DNA from: Cysteiniphilum sp. JM-1
GTDB lineage: Bacteria > Pseudomonadota > Gammaproteobacteria > Francisellales > Francisellaceae
DNA length: 64,000 nucleotides
Direction: 5' to 3'
Assembly: GCF_008711525.1 (NCBI RefSeq)
Contig: NZ_VXKS01000004.1
Location: 62,001 to 126,000, forward strand
Shown here: positions 1-8,368 of the stretch, one piece after another
How positions within the stretch are numbered: position 1 is the first letter of the stretch
How the letters are laid out: every line of letters begins with the position of its first letter
Program-made: the position numbers and the translations under genes
The notes under the pieces: generated by a model
Database searches by the model: none
Seen by the model: the letters and a program-made list of their open reading frames with translations, nothing else
Told to the model about the DNA's origin: nothing

Positions 1-1595
1 CCCGTACAGGTGTAAGTTACACCATTTCTGATGACTTTACTGCCTATGCGGTAGCTACCAATAGCATTTGACCATTCTGGCAAATCCGGTGTTGGTTCAG
101 GTGAAACCTGTCCTTTATTCTCCAAAAGCCAAGTGTATTCAATATGATTACTCTGCTCGATCTCCGTATTGATATAAACGATATTAATGCCACCTTCAAC
201 CGGTTTAACCGTATCATCATCTTGCAAGACACCAATCACAACACCAAACGCCTGTAATTCATCATTTAATTTAGCAATATATTGTGACTTCCATGTCGCT
301 AAATGATCAATCACCATAGGCACTTCGATTGCTTCTTCATAACCACCTAAACGCCCAGAATCAAAGACATCGCTACGCCATAATCTGAAGTTAAGCTGAT
401 CATTTTGTTTATAACTGTTCTCTGACTGAGCGCCAAAGACGGCACTACCCTCTTTACCTGCAAGTGGCGTCCACACACTTTCAATTGGTTCTGGCGTTAC
501 TGCATGATGTTCGATACGCCATTGATAATTTACTGGCGACGTTTTTGTCTGATAAACACTGTAACCTGAAGGTAGATTAGTTTCGATCTCTTTACCGTCA
601 CGACTAAGTACCCCAATTTGAACATCTTTGTGATCATGACTTTGGTTAAATTGCTGTGCTAGCTTTTGTTGCCACAATTTTGCGTCATTATCGGATTTAG
701 GTTGATAAGAAGCTGTATAACACTGGCTATGCGCATCCACTGTACAGACGTCAACAGTCACCGTATCTTCTGGTTTAATATCTAGACTAGGCAAAGTACT
801 TTCGCCAGAAAAACCATTTACTTTTTGCCATGCAACATCCTCAGGCGGTGTAGGAATATCACTTCCAACAACAACATCGGAACAAGAATAAAAAGCTTCC
901 GCACTATCATCACGCTGCCACACCGCATAAATAATATGTTGACCTGCTTTGGACTCAGGAATCGTGCATGAAAAACTCTCAAAACCACCTAATCCTGGTG
1001 ATTGCAAAGCTGATTCATTCGTATTCGGCACATAATGACAAATGGGCTTTTCTTCCAGATCATTCCAAGTCAACGCTTTATTAATTTGCCAATCATCACG
1101 CGTAATATAAATGTCTATATAGCCCTTACCATAAGTCTTATGTGGCGCGGTTACTGCATAAGTAAATTGATTCTCACCTGCTTCAAGCTTAACAGGATAG
1201 CGATTACCACCTTGGTCAATCGTCCACTGATCATTCTCTAGACTACGATATTTGTCTAAATTTGCAGAACAAATGGGCGCATCTTTGCCACCCATAATAG
1301 CAATATGCGCGCTACGTGGATCATTGAGATATGCTGGATCATTTGACCAACCTGCTGCCGCACCTTGAGCAACCCCACTCCAATCAGTAATTACCTGATT
1401 GATGCCTTCACCATGTAAATCAACGCTACATACATCCGCACCATTGTGACCATTCCACCACACACCATTATTAGGTGTCGCACCACCTGAGCAAAGCCAT
1501 TGTCTACTATCAGGGAAAGATAATGCCCCGTGCCCAAAAACAGCACCTGAACTTAACACCAAACTCGATACTGAAAAAATAGCACGTAATTTCAT
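1..1595 (-). CDS. AA10 lytic polysaccharide monooxygenase, GbpA-like chitin-binding protein (3' end outside window)
   Basis: Secreted copper enzyme expected to cleave crystalline chitin oxidatively. The reading frame is open from the ATG at 1595 to the window edge (about 531 codons). The signal peptide (residues 1-21) ends just before His22 (HGALSFPDS), so cleavage exposes the N-terminal histidine of the copper brace. The second brace histidine is His152 in TAPHKTYG. The catalytic domain ends near residue 230 (YAVWQRDDSAEAFY, with the usual axial Phe). Two successive regions (about 240-345 and 350-475) each read like GbpA second domains, and a chitin-binding module begins near residue 505 (WSNAIGSYRIGSKV, then a Y-T-C motif). 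An AGGAG ribosome-binding site lies 7 nt upstream of the ATG. The family assignment comes from the His brace and domain order; the tandem GbpA_2 reading is less certain. The stop codon is not visible. Confidence 0.88.
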   Translation of the reverse strand, partial: MKLRAIFSVSSLVLSSGAVFGHGALSFPDSRQWLCSGGATPNNGVWWNGHNGADVCSVDLHGEGINQVITDWSGVAQGAAAGWSNDPAYLNDPRSAHIAIMGGKDAPICSANLDKYRSLENDQWTIDQGGNRYPVKLEAGENQFTYAVTAPHKTYGKGYIDIYITRDDWQINKALTWNDLEEKPICHYVPNTNESALQSPGLGGFESFSCTIPESKAGQHIIYAVWQRDDSAEAFYSCSDVVVGSDIPTPPEDVAWQKVNGFSGESTLPSLDIKPEDTVTVDVCTVDAHSQCYTASYQPKSDNDAKLWQQKLAQQFNQSHDHKDVQIGVLSRDGKEIETNLPSGYSVYQTKTSPVNYQWRIEHHAVTPEPIESVWTPLAGKEGSAVFGAQSENSYKQNDQLNFRLWRSDVFDSGRLGGYEEAIEVPMVIDHLATWKSQYIAKLNDELQAFGVVIGVLQDDDTVKPVEGGINIVYINTEIEQSNHIEYTWLLENKGQVSPEPTPDLPEWSNAIGSYRIGSKVIRNGVTYTCT

Positions 1596-1728
1596 CTATA
1601 ACTCCTACAAAGTAATTTTGCAGTAGTGTATGAAATTCGCGCTAACATGTGAAATTGAAAGAGTTAATAGTACTATAAGAGATATTTATTCTCGCATTTT
1701 ACAAATCCAGTTTACGTGAGTTAAAACA

Positions 1729-2598
1729 TTAGAAGATATAAGAAATCCCCACTTGGAAAGTATTGACAGATAGTACTTTTGAGTTTGAGAAAAGGTGATC
1801 ATATTCCAGATTTAAACCGATACCATTGGTAAATAGATAACCGACCTCGGCACCAATGCGCGGAGCAATGCTATTGCCGATACTGTTTGTCGCTTGACCA
1901 ACCGGTGTTGATTGGCTGTTTTTAACATAAGCAACCCCTGCCTTGCCGGTGACATTAAATCCAGATTGGAATAGATATTTGGCTCTAAGCATCGCATTTA
2001 TATCCCAGCTTTTATAATCCACTGAGTCTTTTGAAACTTTACCATCATAGTTATAACCAAACTCAAAACCAGCTAAGAAACCTTTGGTGAAATGCCAGTC
2101 ATAACCGAGCTTTAAGCCACCTGAAGCTGAGTTACCTTTGCCACCAATATTGGACATCCCAACCGTGGCACCCATAAAGAATCCGGCAAATTCATAAGGC
2201 AAAATTCTTGGTGAAGGCGCGACTTTACTATAGTTAAACTGATCAGGGAAAGTCAAATCATAAATAAGCTTCTTCGTACGCGGGTTATAGATCTTAACAT
2301 GCGTTGATGGCTGATTAATGACAACATAGCCTTGATCCCATGAAATAATCGGTGCATCGCCATCGCCCAACTGATCCACCAGAATCAATGGCATATTATT
2401 GCTTGTCACCGTTGGTGGAAATTTAATATAGGTTTTCCCTTGATCGACAAAGCCCAACATCGGTTTATAGGTCGAATCTGAAGAGACCGTTTTAACATCA
2501 AAATTAAAATTTGTCGAAGGGAGAGAGACATCATCAGCCAACGCCGCGCCCAAGCACGAAGTCATTAATAATGAAGTAACAATGCTTTTTTTCCACAT
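1729..2598 (-). CDS. outer-membrane beta-barrel protein (OmpA/Omp25-like porin fold)
   Basis: The 289-residue protein starts with a signal peptide (WKKSIVTSLLMTSCLGAALA, then DD). A soluble N-terminal part of about 120 residues follows. The C-terminal half (from about residue 140) alternates hydrophobic and polar residues as a small barrel does (GFFMGATVGMSNIGG, LKLGYDWHFTKGFLAG, EVGYLFTNGIGLNLEYDH) and ends in Ile-Phe, the aromatic C-terminus recognised by BamA. The ATG at 2598 was chosen because the signal peptide begins there; the frame is open up to an ATG at 2649, but that would place 17 polar residues before the signal peptide. The role in the outer membrane is not defined. It is an isolated gene between two intergenic gaps. 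Confidence 0.75.
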   Translation of the reverse strand: MWKKSIVTSLLMTSCLGAALADDVSLPSTNFNFDVKTVSSDSTYKPMLGFVDQGKTYIKFPPTVTSNNMPLILVDQLGDGDAPIISWDQGYVVINQPSTHVKIYNPRTKKLIYDLTFPDQFNYSKVAPSPRILPYEFAGFFMGATVGMSNIGGKGNSASGGLKLGYDWHFTKGFLAGFEFGYNYDGKVSKDSVDYKSWDINAMLRAKYLFQSGFNVTGKAGVAYVKNSQSTPVGQATNSIGNSIAPRIGAEVGYLFTNGIGLNLEYDHLFSNSKVLSVNTFQVGISYIF

Positions 2599-2689
2599 AA
2601 TTAAGATAGCTTCCATATCGCATAATTTTCTAGAGTATATACCCATCACAAACCATTTTACAGAATTTTTTGCTTTGTATTTTGCGTGC

Positions 2690-2750
2690 TTTTGGCAAGT
2701 TGAATTTTGACAATAGTCCTAGCTATTACCTGCAATCCAACTTGCCAAAA
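2690..2750. repeat. perfect 13-bp inverted repeat with 35-bp spacer
   Basis: TTTTGGCAAGTTG (2690-2702) is mirrored exactly by CAACTTGCCAAAA (2738-2750). Inside the spacer AATAG (2712-2716) can pair with CTATT (2723-2727). It lies in the 250-bp gap between the barrel-protein gene and the DUF378 gene. There is no run of T after either arm, so it is not a classical terminator. It could be an operator pair, a small mobile-element footprint or an RNA hairpin. Confidence 0.6.
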
Positions 2751-2850
2751 TCTTCACAAACTATTTTGCAACTAGACACTGCAAAATGATCTATGATGGG
2801 TATGGACACAATAGATAATGAGCTCAAACGGATTATGCAGAATTTCTAGA

Positions 2851-3051
2851 TTATTTAGTTTTATAAATTTGTTTTAATAGGCTTAAGCAGTACAACGAGG
2901 CAAGACCGATAATCACATAAGCGATTTTTTGCCACGTTGGTGAACTATGGAAAACGCTGGTAATAATATTGAAGTTAAAAACCGATGAAGTAAACCAGTT
3001 AAAGCCGCCGATAATCGTCAGCAACATCAGTAATGTGTTTAAAAAGCGCAT
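2851..3051 (-). CDS. small DUF378-family inner-membrane protein
   Basis: This 66-residue protein has two hydrophobic segments (about residues 4-24 and 43-60) joined by a short loop. The pattern IIGGFNWFTSSVFNFN followed by IAYVIIGLASLYCL matches the DUF378 family (GxxNWG...FNFD...VYxLVGLAALY), whose function is unknown. A strong AAGGAG sequence sits 5-6 nt before the ATG. It is downstream of rimO on the same strand but separated from it by a terminator-like hairpin, so it is probably transcribed mainly from its own promoter. Confidence 0.7.
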   Translation of the reverse strand: MRFLNTLLMLLTIIGGFNWFTSSVFNFNIITSVFHSSPTWQKIAYVIIGLASLYCLSLLKQIYKTK

Positions 3052-3074
3052 AATATCTCCTTATGGCATTTATT

Positions 3075-3121
3075 AGTAAAAAACAAACAGGTTTTTGTTT
3101 TGAAAACAACCTAACCTGTTT
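3075..3121 (-). terminator. rho-independent terminator downstream of rimO
   Basis: AAACAGGTT (3085-3093) pairs with AACCTGTTT (3113-3121). An inner GTTTT/AAAAC stem fills most of the loop. Read on the minus strand, the hairpin is followed by GTTTTTT. The position, just after the rimO stop at 3181, fits termination of the rimO transcript. Confidence 0.6.
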
Positions 3122-3180
3122 GCGATTTTAGTTCAATTGATATATAAAAAACAGTGCTTCATTGCTTTAGCTGTAGAAGT

Positions 3181-4524
3181 TTATTGCGAATCCATCTTCA
3201 ATCTTGCAAATAAATCATGCTCATTAGCAGCAAAAATCTCAACATTTACAAACACACCTTTGGCAATACCTTTGTGATCATTAACATCTTCAATAATGAC
3301 AACACCATCAACTTCTGGCGCGTCGTATTGTGTGCGTGCCAATGCGATATTCTCATCATGACGGATCTCATCGATAATGACTTTCTGAATAGTTCCAACA
3401 TGGCGTTGTAACCGTTTAGCGCTGATTTTTGATTGCACTGCCATAAAGCGTTCAAGGCGTTGTTGTTTAACCTCTTCTGACACAAGATTTGGCAAATCAT
3501 TGGCTTTAGCGCCTTCAACTTCAGAATAAGTAAAGCAACCAACGCGATCAAGCTCCGCTTCTTCCAGAAAGTTTAATAGCGTCATAAAGTCTTCTTCGGT
3601 TTCCCCTGGAAAGCCGACGATAAATGTACTACGAATGGTAAGCTCTGGACAAATCGCACGCCAACGTTTGATGGCCTCAAGCGTGTTTGTCGCATTTGCA
3701 GGACGCTTCATCAGCTTTAAAATGCGTGGTGAGGCATGTTGAAAAGGAATATCCAAGTAGGGTGCAATTTTACCTTCAGCCATCAGTGAAATTACTTTAT
3801 CAACATGCGGGTAAGGATAGACATAATGCATGCGAATCCAAACACCTAAGGTTGATAGGGCACGCGCTAAATCAATAAAACGACTCTGGTAAGTTTCATC
3901 ATTCCATTTAGCCTCAGCATATTTGATATCAACACCATAGGCACTGGTATCTTGTGAGATAACTAGTAACTCTTTAACGCCTGCATTAACAAGACGTTTT
4001 GCTTCAAGCATCACATCATCAAGCTTTCGTGAGCTTAGCTTGCCACGAATATCGGGAATAATGCAGAAAGTGCAGCTGTTATTGCAGCCTTCAGAAATTT
4101 TAAGATAAGCATAGTGTCTTGGTGTTAATTTAATTCCCTGAGCAGGAACCAGTGAAGTAAAGGCATGATGTTCAATCGGCAGATTATCATGCACGGCTTT
4201 GACAAGATTTTCATAATCTTGAGGTCCTGAAATACCCAAAACATTGGGGTACTTCTCACGAATCATATCTGACTTTTTACCCAAGCAGCCCGTCACTAAG
4301 ACTTTACCATTTTCATCAAGGGCTTCACCTATTGCCTCAAGCGACTCTTCAATAGCCGAGTTTAGAAAACCGCAGGTATTTACAACCACCAAATCAGCAT
4401 GGCTATAATCGGCAGCTATCTCATAACCGTCGGTTTTTAATTTTGTAATAATACGTTCAGAATCAACTAAATTTTTAGGGCAGCCTAAGCTGACAAAGCC
4501 AATTTTTGGCATGGTTACCTGCAT
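3181..4524 (-). CDS. rimO: ribosomal protein S12 methylthiotransferase RimO
   Basis: RimO is a radical-SAM enzyme that adds a methylthio group to the conserved aspartate of ribosomal protein S12. The 447 residues match the family length (about 440). The N-terminal UPF0004 domain has the cysteines for one Fe-S cluster ([28 protein letters not shown]). The radical-SAM cluster motif CNNSCTFC appears near residue 149, and the TRAM domain forms the last 65 residues. The start at 4524 has an AAAGGT sequence 7-8 nt upstream; a second ATG four codons in is also possible. The nitrilase-like gene ends only 21 bp upstream, so the two are probably co-transcribed. Confidence 0.95.
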   Translation of the reverse strand: MQVTMPKIGFVSLGCPKNLVDSERIITKLKTDGYEIAADYSHADLVVVNTCGFLNSAIEESLEAIGEALDENGKVLVTGCLGKKSDMIREKYPNVLGISGPQDYENLVKAVHDNLPIEHHAFTSLVPAQGIKLTPRHYAYLKISEGCNNSCTFCIIPDIRGKLSSRKLDDVMLEAKRLVNAGVKELLVISQDTSAYGVDIKYAEAKWNDETYQSRFIDLARALSTLGVWIRMHYVYPYPHVDKVISLMAEGKIAPYLDIPFQHASPRILKLMKRPANATNTLEAIKRWRAICPELTIRSTFIVGFPGETEEDFMTLLNFLEEAELDRVGCFTYSEVEGAKANDLPNLVSEEVKQQRLERFMAVQSKISAKRLQRHVGTIQKVIIDEIRHDENIALARTQYDAPEVDGVVIIEDVNDHKGIAKGVFVNVEIFAANEHDLFARLKMDSQ

Positions 4525-4545
4525 ATAAATACCTTTAGGTTAATT

Positions 4546-5358
4546 TTACCTGCGGTATTGTAACTGGAATGGATTTTGATCAAAACAAATATTTTTAAAA
4601 TATTTTGTATCAATCTCAGCATAGAGTAATTGCTCTCCCATTTCGATGCGTTGTGCAAGTTGTCCATTGTGATCGACAACCATACTATTGCCATGGAAAA
4701 GCAAATTGGCATCCTCATGAATGCCACTTTGATTGGCAGCAAGAATCATACTACTGTTTTCAAGCGCACGTGCTCTAAGAAGCGTCATCCAAGCATGCGC
4801 ACCCATATCCTGAGTAAACGCCGCGCTCACTGCGAATATATCGGCACCTTGTTTCTTCAAATAGCGAAAAACTTCAGGCAAAAATAAATCATAAGTGGAA
4901 ATTAGACCAATATTAGCAAATGGCGTTTTAATCACTTTAACCATTTCACCATACTCTTGATCTTGAAGTAAGCTGTGCGTCCATTGAAAGGCACAAGGCA
5001 AAGTGGGTGCCAAGTGATAATAGACTTCATACAAATCACCAGCGCTATTATAAACGACACTTGCTAAATAGTATTTTTCTTTGCTGTACTCAGACACAAT
5101 GGGAATGCCGCTGGCGATAATCCAGATATTATTGTCACGGCTTAACTTCTGCAAATAATCTTGAATACGTCCTTCGCCTAAAATCTCTTTATTAATTTCA
5201 TAGTCTGATGAGTTCATCGAAAACAGTGCGCAGCGATCAGGAAAGATAATCAGTTTGGCACCACTATCAGCTGCGCGCTCAATCATCCGTTTCAAGCAAA
5301 GCAAGTTAACGCCAACTGCCATGCATGCATTGATTTGAGCGATTGCAATCTTTGTCAT
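4546..5358 (-). CDS. nitrilase-fold (carbon-nitrogen hydrolase superfamily) protein with degenerate catalytic triad
   Basis: The 270-residue protein has the nitrilase layout throughout (AKLIIFPD, VVYNSAGDLYEVYYHL, NIGLISTYDLFLPE, RARALENSSMILAANQ). Active members carry Glu in FPE, Lys in YxKxHL and Cys in ICYDxRFPE. Here these positions are Asp42, Tyr114 and Thr156 (numbered from the ATG at 5361). All three catalytic residues are therefore replaced while the scaffold and the later ENSSMILAANQ segment are kept. I infer a non-hydrolytic role such as binding or scaffolding. A CAGGGAT sequence favours the second of two consecutive ATGs (5358). It precedes rimO by 21 bp. No frameshift or stop is seen, so it is not an obvious pseudogene. 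Confidence 0.8.
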   Translation of the reverse strand: MTKIAIAQINACMAVGVNLLCLKRMIERAADSGAKLIIFPDRCALFSMNSSDYEINKEILGEGRIQDYLQKLSRDNNIWIIASGIPIVSEYSKEKYYLASVVYNSAGDLYEVYYHLAPTLPCAFQWTHSLLQDQEYGEMVKVIKTPFANIGLISTYDLFLPEVFRYLKKQGADIFAVSAAFTQDMGAHAWMTLLRARALENSSMILAANQSGIHEDANLLFHGNSMVVDHNGQLAQRIEMGEQLLYAEIDTKYFKNICFDQNPFQLQYRR

Positions 5359-5439
5359 CATATCCCTGCTGTCCTTAAAGCTATGGGGTTAGTATATAAC
5401 TCAATCAAGCAACAATAAAGCAGTAGTTAAGCACGCATT

Positions 5440-5518
5440 AAGATATTTTTTTGTGAAAAAGTAAAAAAAGTAAAAAAGATAAAAAAGGGGGTTGCGTATT
5501 TTAATATGCTGCTATACT
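5440..5518 (+). promoter_or_regulatory. strong promoter with A-tract upstream element
   Basis: TTGCGT (5492-5497) and TATACT (5513-5518) are spaced by 15 bp, or 16 bp if GTTGCG is used. Immediately upstream lies a run of repeated A-tracts (GTAAAAAAAGTAAAAAAG and onward, about 5458-5486) that resembles an UP element or intrinsically bent DNA. It would drive the gene starting at 5608. Confidence 0.5.
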
Positions 5519-5533
5519 AAGGATAGGTAAGGT

Positions 5534-5600
5534 GTTAGCTGCGCTGGAAGCATAGGGCTAACGGCGGCGCAGGGCCATGCGGCTAACCAACAATAGGAGG
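5534..5600 (+). promoter_or_regulatory. structured 5' leader hairpin just upstream of the ribosome-binding site
   Basis: GTTAGCTGCG (5534-5543) pairs with TGCGGCTAAC (5578-5587) over 10 bp, including two G-T wobbles. After one bulged C, TGG (5545-5547) pairs with CCA (5575-5577). The apical loop holds a second GCTAAC (5557-5562) that could compete for GTTAGC. TAGGAGG (5594-5600) follows six bases after the stem. The segment is GC-rich compared with its surroundings. I recognise no known riboswitch class. Confidence 0.5.
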
Positions 5601-5607
5601 ATGCGCT

Positions 5608-6054
5608 ATGACTACGTCAATCGATCAATTGTTTACCAAACAACAACGCATTCATTTCGACAGTTGCTGTCAGTATTTTGAATTAGCTTTATCTTATTTC
5701 GGCTATAACGTACAGGCGCAATGCTGTATTGATGACAAGAAAAAAGTTGTCCTTTATGCAGTGAATATCTTTTATCAAGGGCAACAACGTCAGGTGTTTA
5801 CCGCATTGACGCTTGATGAATTCTACAAAAAAATGGAGTTAGTCTATCAGTTATACATGTACGCTAAAGACCATCAAACCGATCTTGATGAAGCCTTGGA
5901 TTATTACCTTGACGAATATCAACAGTTTATTGCCGTTCAAGGTGAAATCGATGATTTACTTAACTGGCAAGATTTCATTGATGAAGAGCTCGGAAAAACC
6001 AATAGCTATAGTTACGATATGGTGCTAAGTAGTGAGAACAGAACGCTACATTAG
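5608..6054 (+). CDS. unknown acidic protein
   Basis: I do not recognise this 148-residue protein. It has no signal peptide or membrane segment, is rich in Asp/Glu/Tyr/Gln, and looks largely helical in its second half (LDEFYKKMELVYQLYMY, EALDYYLDEYQQFI). Two adjacent cysteine pairs occur in the N-terminal third (SCCQYF and QCCID). Expression signals are unusually good: an upstream A-tract element, a near-consensus -10, a structured leader and a full TAGGAGG with 7-nt spacing. It overlaps the convergent permease gene by 4 bp at the 3' end. It is probably a cytoplasmic protein made in quantity under some condition; the function cannot be inferred. Confidence 0.8.
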   Translation: MTTSIDQLFTKQQRIHFDSCCQYFELALSYFGYNVQAQCCIDDKKKVVLYAVNIFYQGQQRQVFTALTLDEFYKKMELVYQLYMYAKDHQTDLDEALDYYLDEYQQFIAVQGEIDDLLNWQDFIDEELGKTNSYSYDMVLSSENRTLH

Positions 6055-7253
6055 AGTGTTGGCAATACATTAAATAACGTTAATATTTCAAGCAGGATCA
6101 TCACGCCAGCGATTAGTAAAATAATACCAAGATAAGTTTTACTTAGGAGGTGGTTTTTATTTTGACGCGCACGAATAACCCAGGTCATTGCGGCAGGCAA
6201 TCCAATTAATAAAATTGCAACAAAAATGCTGGCGTAGCCTAATGCCATAATGAAGCCCTGAGGATAAAAAACAGCAAATAAGAATGGAGGCAAGAACGTA
6301 ATCACGAAAACAGCTATTTTATTGATATGTGTTGGTCTTTGCAGCCGATATGTATCACGGTTAAAATCAAACAGTCCCAAAGTGACACCCAAAAAGGAGG
6401 TGGTTATTGCAACTGATTCAAATAGATAGGCAAAGCTACCAATATGTGTACTGTGGTAGCTGCCAACAATCCCTGCCGAGGTATTGCCACTTTGAATGAT
6501 GCTCTGGAAGCTTTCAGCACCATAGATAGGAATCGATCCAAGTGTGCATAATACCCATATAAGATAAATGACTAAGGGAATAAAACTGCCAAAAATAATG
6601 GCTTTACGTAAAGTTGCGCGATCAGAATTAAGATAACTGCGCAGTGTTGGAATGATATGATGAAAACCAAAGGAGGTGATTAAAATCGGGAATGTAATCC
6701 AGATAAAATTAAATGAACGTGTTTCAACATCAAGCAAAGTCTGCTGAATGCTTGGCACGATCGCAACAACAAAGGCAAAGAATGCCAGGAACTTAATAAG
6801 CATTAGCGCCTTGTTGGCATGATCAACGGCGCGCGTGCCAATATAGACAAAAAAACCAAGAATCAAAATAAAAAGCGCGCTATTTACTGCATCAGGTAAA
6901 TATAGTCCCACTCTATTTAAGCCACTGGCAATAAGATTGCCACCACCTGCACTATAAGCAGCTGTTAATGAATAAAGTAATAATAGGTATGAAACCCATG
7001 TAATAAGCTGTCCCGCTTTACCTAAAGTCGCATGTGCCATACGGCTAAAGTTCGTCCCATTCGGCATGGCAAGATTAACTTCAGCTAACAGCAAGGCTGT
7101 GAGCATCATAACAAACCAAACAACAATCAATAGCAAACTTGCCAACCAAAAGCCGCAAGCAGCAACCGTAGCAGGAATAGCAAGCATCCCAGCGCCGACA
7201 CTTGTGCCTGTGATAATCATAGCAGAGCCAAATCCGCGTGAAGATAACGACAT
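6051..7253 (-). CDS. aromatic amino-acid permease (TyrP/Mtr-type, HAAAP family)
   Basis: This 400-residue polytopic inner-membrane protein has about 11 hydrophobic segments. The N-terminus (GSAMIITGTSVGAGMLAIP, then LLLAEVNL and LTAAYSAGGGNL) follows the pattern of TyrP and Mtr, the proton-coupled tyrosine and tryptophan symporters. Its length equals that of TyrP (403 residues). The segment FGFHHIIPTLRSYL is also typical of the family. The substrate among Tyr, Trp and Phe cannot be told from sequence. It is a single gene, convergent with the unknown gene at 5608-6054, and has a weak ribosome-binding site. Confidence 0.85.
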   Translation of the reverse strand: MSLSSRGFGSAMIITGTSVGAGMLAIPATVAACGFWLASLLLIVVWFVMMLTALLLAEVNLAMPNGTNFSRMAHATLGKAGQLITWVSYLLLLYSLTAAYSAGGGNLIASGLNRVGLYLPDAVNSALFILILGFFVYIGTRAVDHANKALMLIKFLAFFAFVVAIVPSIQQTLLDVETRSFNFIWITFPILITSFGFHHIIPTLRSYLNSDRATLRKAIIFGSFIPLVIYLIWVLCTLGSIPIYGAESFQSIIQSGNTSAGIVGSYHSTHIGSFAYLFESVAITTSFLGVTLGLFDFNRDTYRLQRPTHINKIAVFVITFLPPFLFAVFYPQGFIMALGYASIFVAILLIGLPAAMTWVIRARQNKNHLLSKTYLGIILLIAGVMILLEILTLFNVLPTL

Positions 7254-7331
7254 AATTATTTCTAATGGATAATCTAAGGTTCAGGCATTGTAACGATGAA
7301 TGAAAACTTCAGCAATGCTGTTAGTCAGTGA

Positions 7332-8312
7332 TTAATTACTCGCGACAGAAACTGCAACGCCACTGGTGCTTAAACTACAACTTAAATCACCGCTGTCAGC
7401 AACCGTACAGTTAGAGACTGGAAACGAAAAGCTGATATTTGTTGTTGTGCTTGAGCTATTGGTGATTTGAGCATAAAGACGCGCCACTTGGTAATTCACA
7501 GCTGTCCCATTAAAAGTAAGGCTTGTTAATGAATAACTAGAGCTACCGCTCACCAGTTGATCACTGGTGATATTTGTCGTATTGCTTGACATGCTTAATG
7601 CCGAATTGCATGTCGTAAAATTGGAATTACAAAATTTAATTGAAGTGTACGTCGAGCTAGAGCCGCTTGAGTTACCAGTGATTTTAAGACTAACCGCATT
7701 ACTGTCTGAGATGTTAGCAAAAGGATTAATAAACGCATTACCCTCTTTAGCAATGCCATAGCTGTAACTGCTATTGACTGAGCTAAAAGTCGCTTGGAAC
7801 TTAGTGGATGTGCTAGGAAAGTATGATCCACCAGAATAGTTGTTGTAATTATTGCTATAAGGGTTGTTGTAATTGGATGAGCTACTACTTGTGCTGTCAT
7901 TATTTTGACTTTTTGTTTGCGCATCATCATCTGCAGATTTGTCTTTGTTATTGTCAGTTGCTGCTTGAGCTAGCTGTTGCTGATTGTTATAGCGATCATT
8001 ATACCCTTCTGGCATTGGCGCGCCACCTGGTAAGAAAATTGGGCTATTCATCGCCTCACGATCCATTGGTGAGGCTGTCTGCTCCGCTTTTTTAGGGACT
8101 ACAGGAGTATCTTGTTGCCTTGATTTTTTAAGCGCTTGCACCTCACCTGTCAAACGATTAAGCGTTTGCTGATTTTGCATAAGAAGATCTTTAAGCAACG
8201 GCTTGATCGACAATGGATCATTTTTATCTAATGACTTGGATGAATCACCATTAGCAAATACGCCGTGGGTAATCGCTAGACTCAGCAACAAGATTAAATA
8301 TTTTCTATTCAT
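7332..8312 (-). CDS. secreted Ser/Asn-rich protein of unknown function
   Basis: The 326-residue protein begins with a clear signal peptide (RKYLILLLSLAITHGVFA). A charged stretch with a short probable coiled coil follows (LLMQNQQTLNRLTGEVQALK, about residues 44-64). Next comes a low-complexity linker rich in Asp, Ser, Asn and Tyr (about 115-165). The last 155 residues are a Ser/Thr-rich beta-type domain with cysteines at CNSNFTTC and NCTVADSGDLSC that could form disulfides. This suggests a periplasmic or surface-exposed protein. I cannot assign a family. The low-complexity region may vary in length between strains. Confidence 0.75.
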   Translation of the reverse strand: MNRKYLILLLSLAITHGVFANGDSSKSLDKNDPLSIKPLLKDLLMQNQQTLNRLTGEVQALKKSRQQDTPVVPKKAEQTASPMDREAMNSPIFLPGGAPMPEGYNDRYNNQQQLAQAATDNNKDKSADDDAQTKSQNNDSTSSSSSNYNNPYSNNYNNYSGGSYFPSTSTKFQATFSSVNSSYSYGIAKEGNAFINPFANISDSNAVSLKITGNSSGSSSTYTSIKFCNSNFTTCNSALSMSSNTTNITSDQLVSGSSSYSLTSLTFNGTAVNYQVARLYAQITNSSSTTTNISFSFPVSNCTVADSGDLSCSLSTSGVAVSVASN

Positions 8313-8368
8313 GGCAGCAATGCAGCAGATTTAAATTAAAAGTGATTGTATAAGAAAAACCCGACAGG

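Noticed and set aside
7332-8312. Possible adhesin or collagen-like repeat protein
   Set aside because: The Ser/Asn/Tyr region is low complexity without a regular repeat period, so no adhesin class can be claimed.
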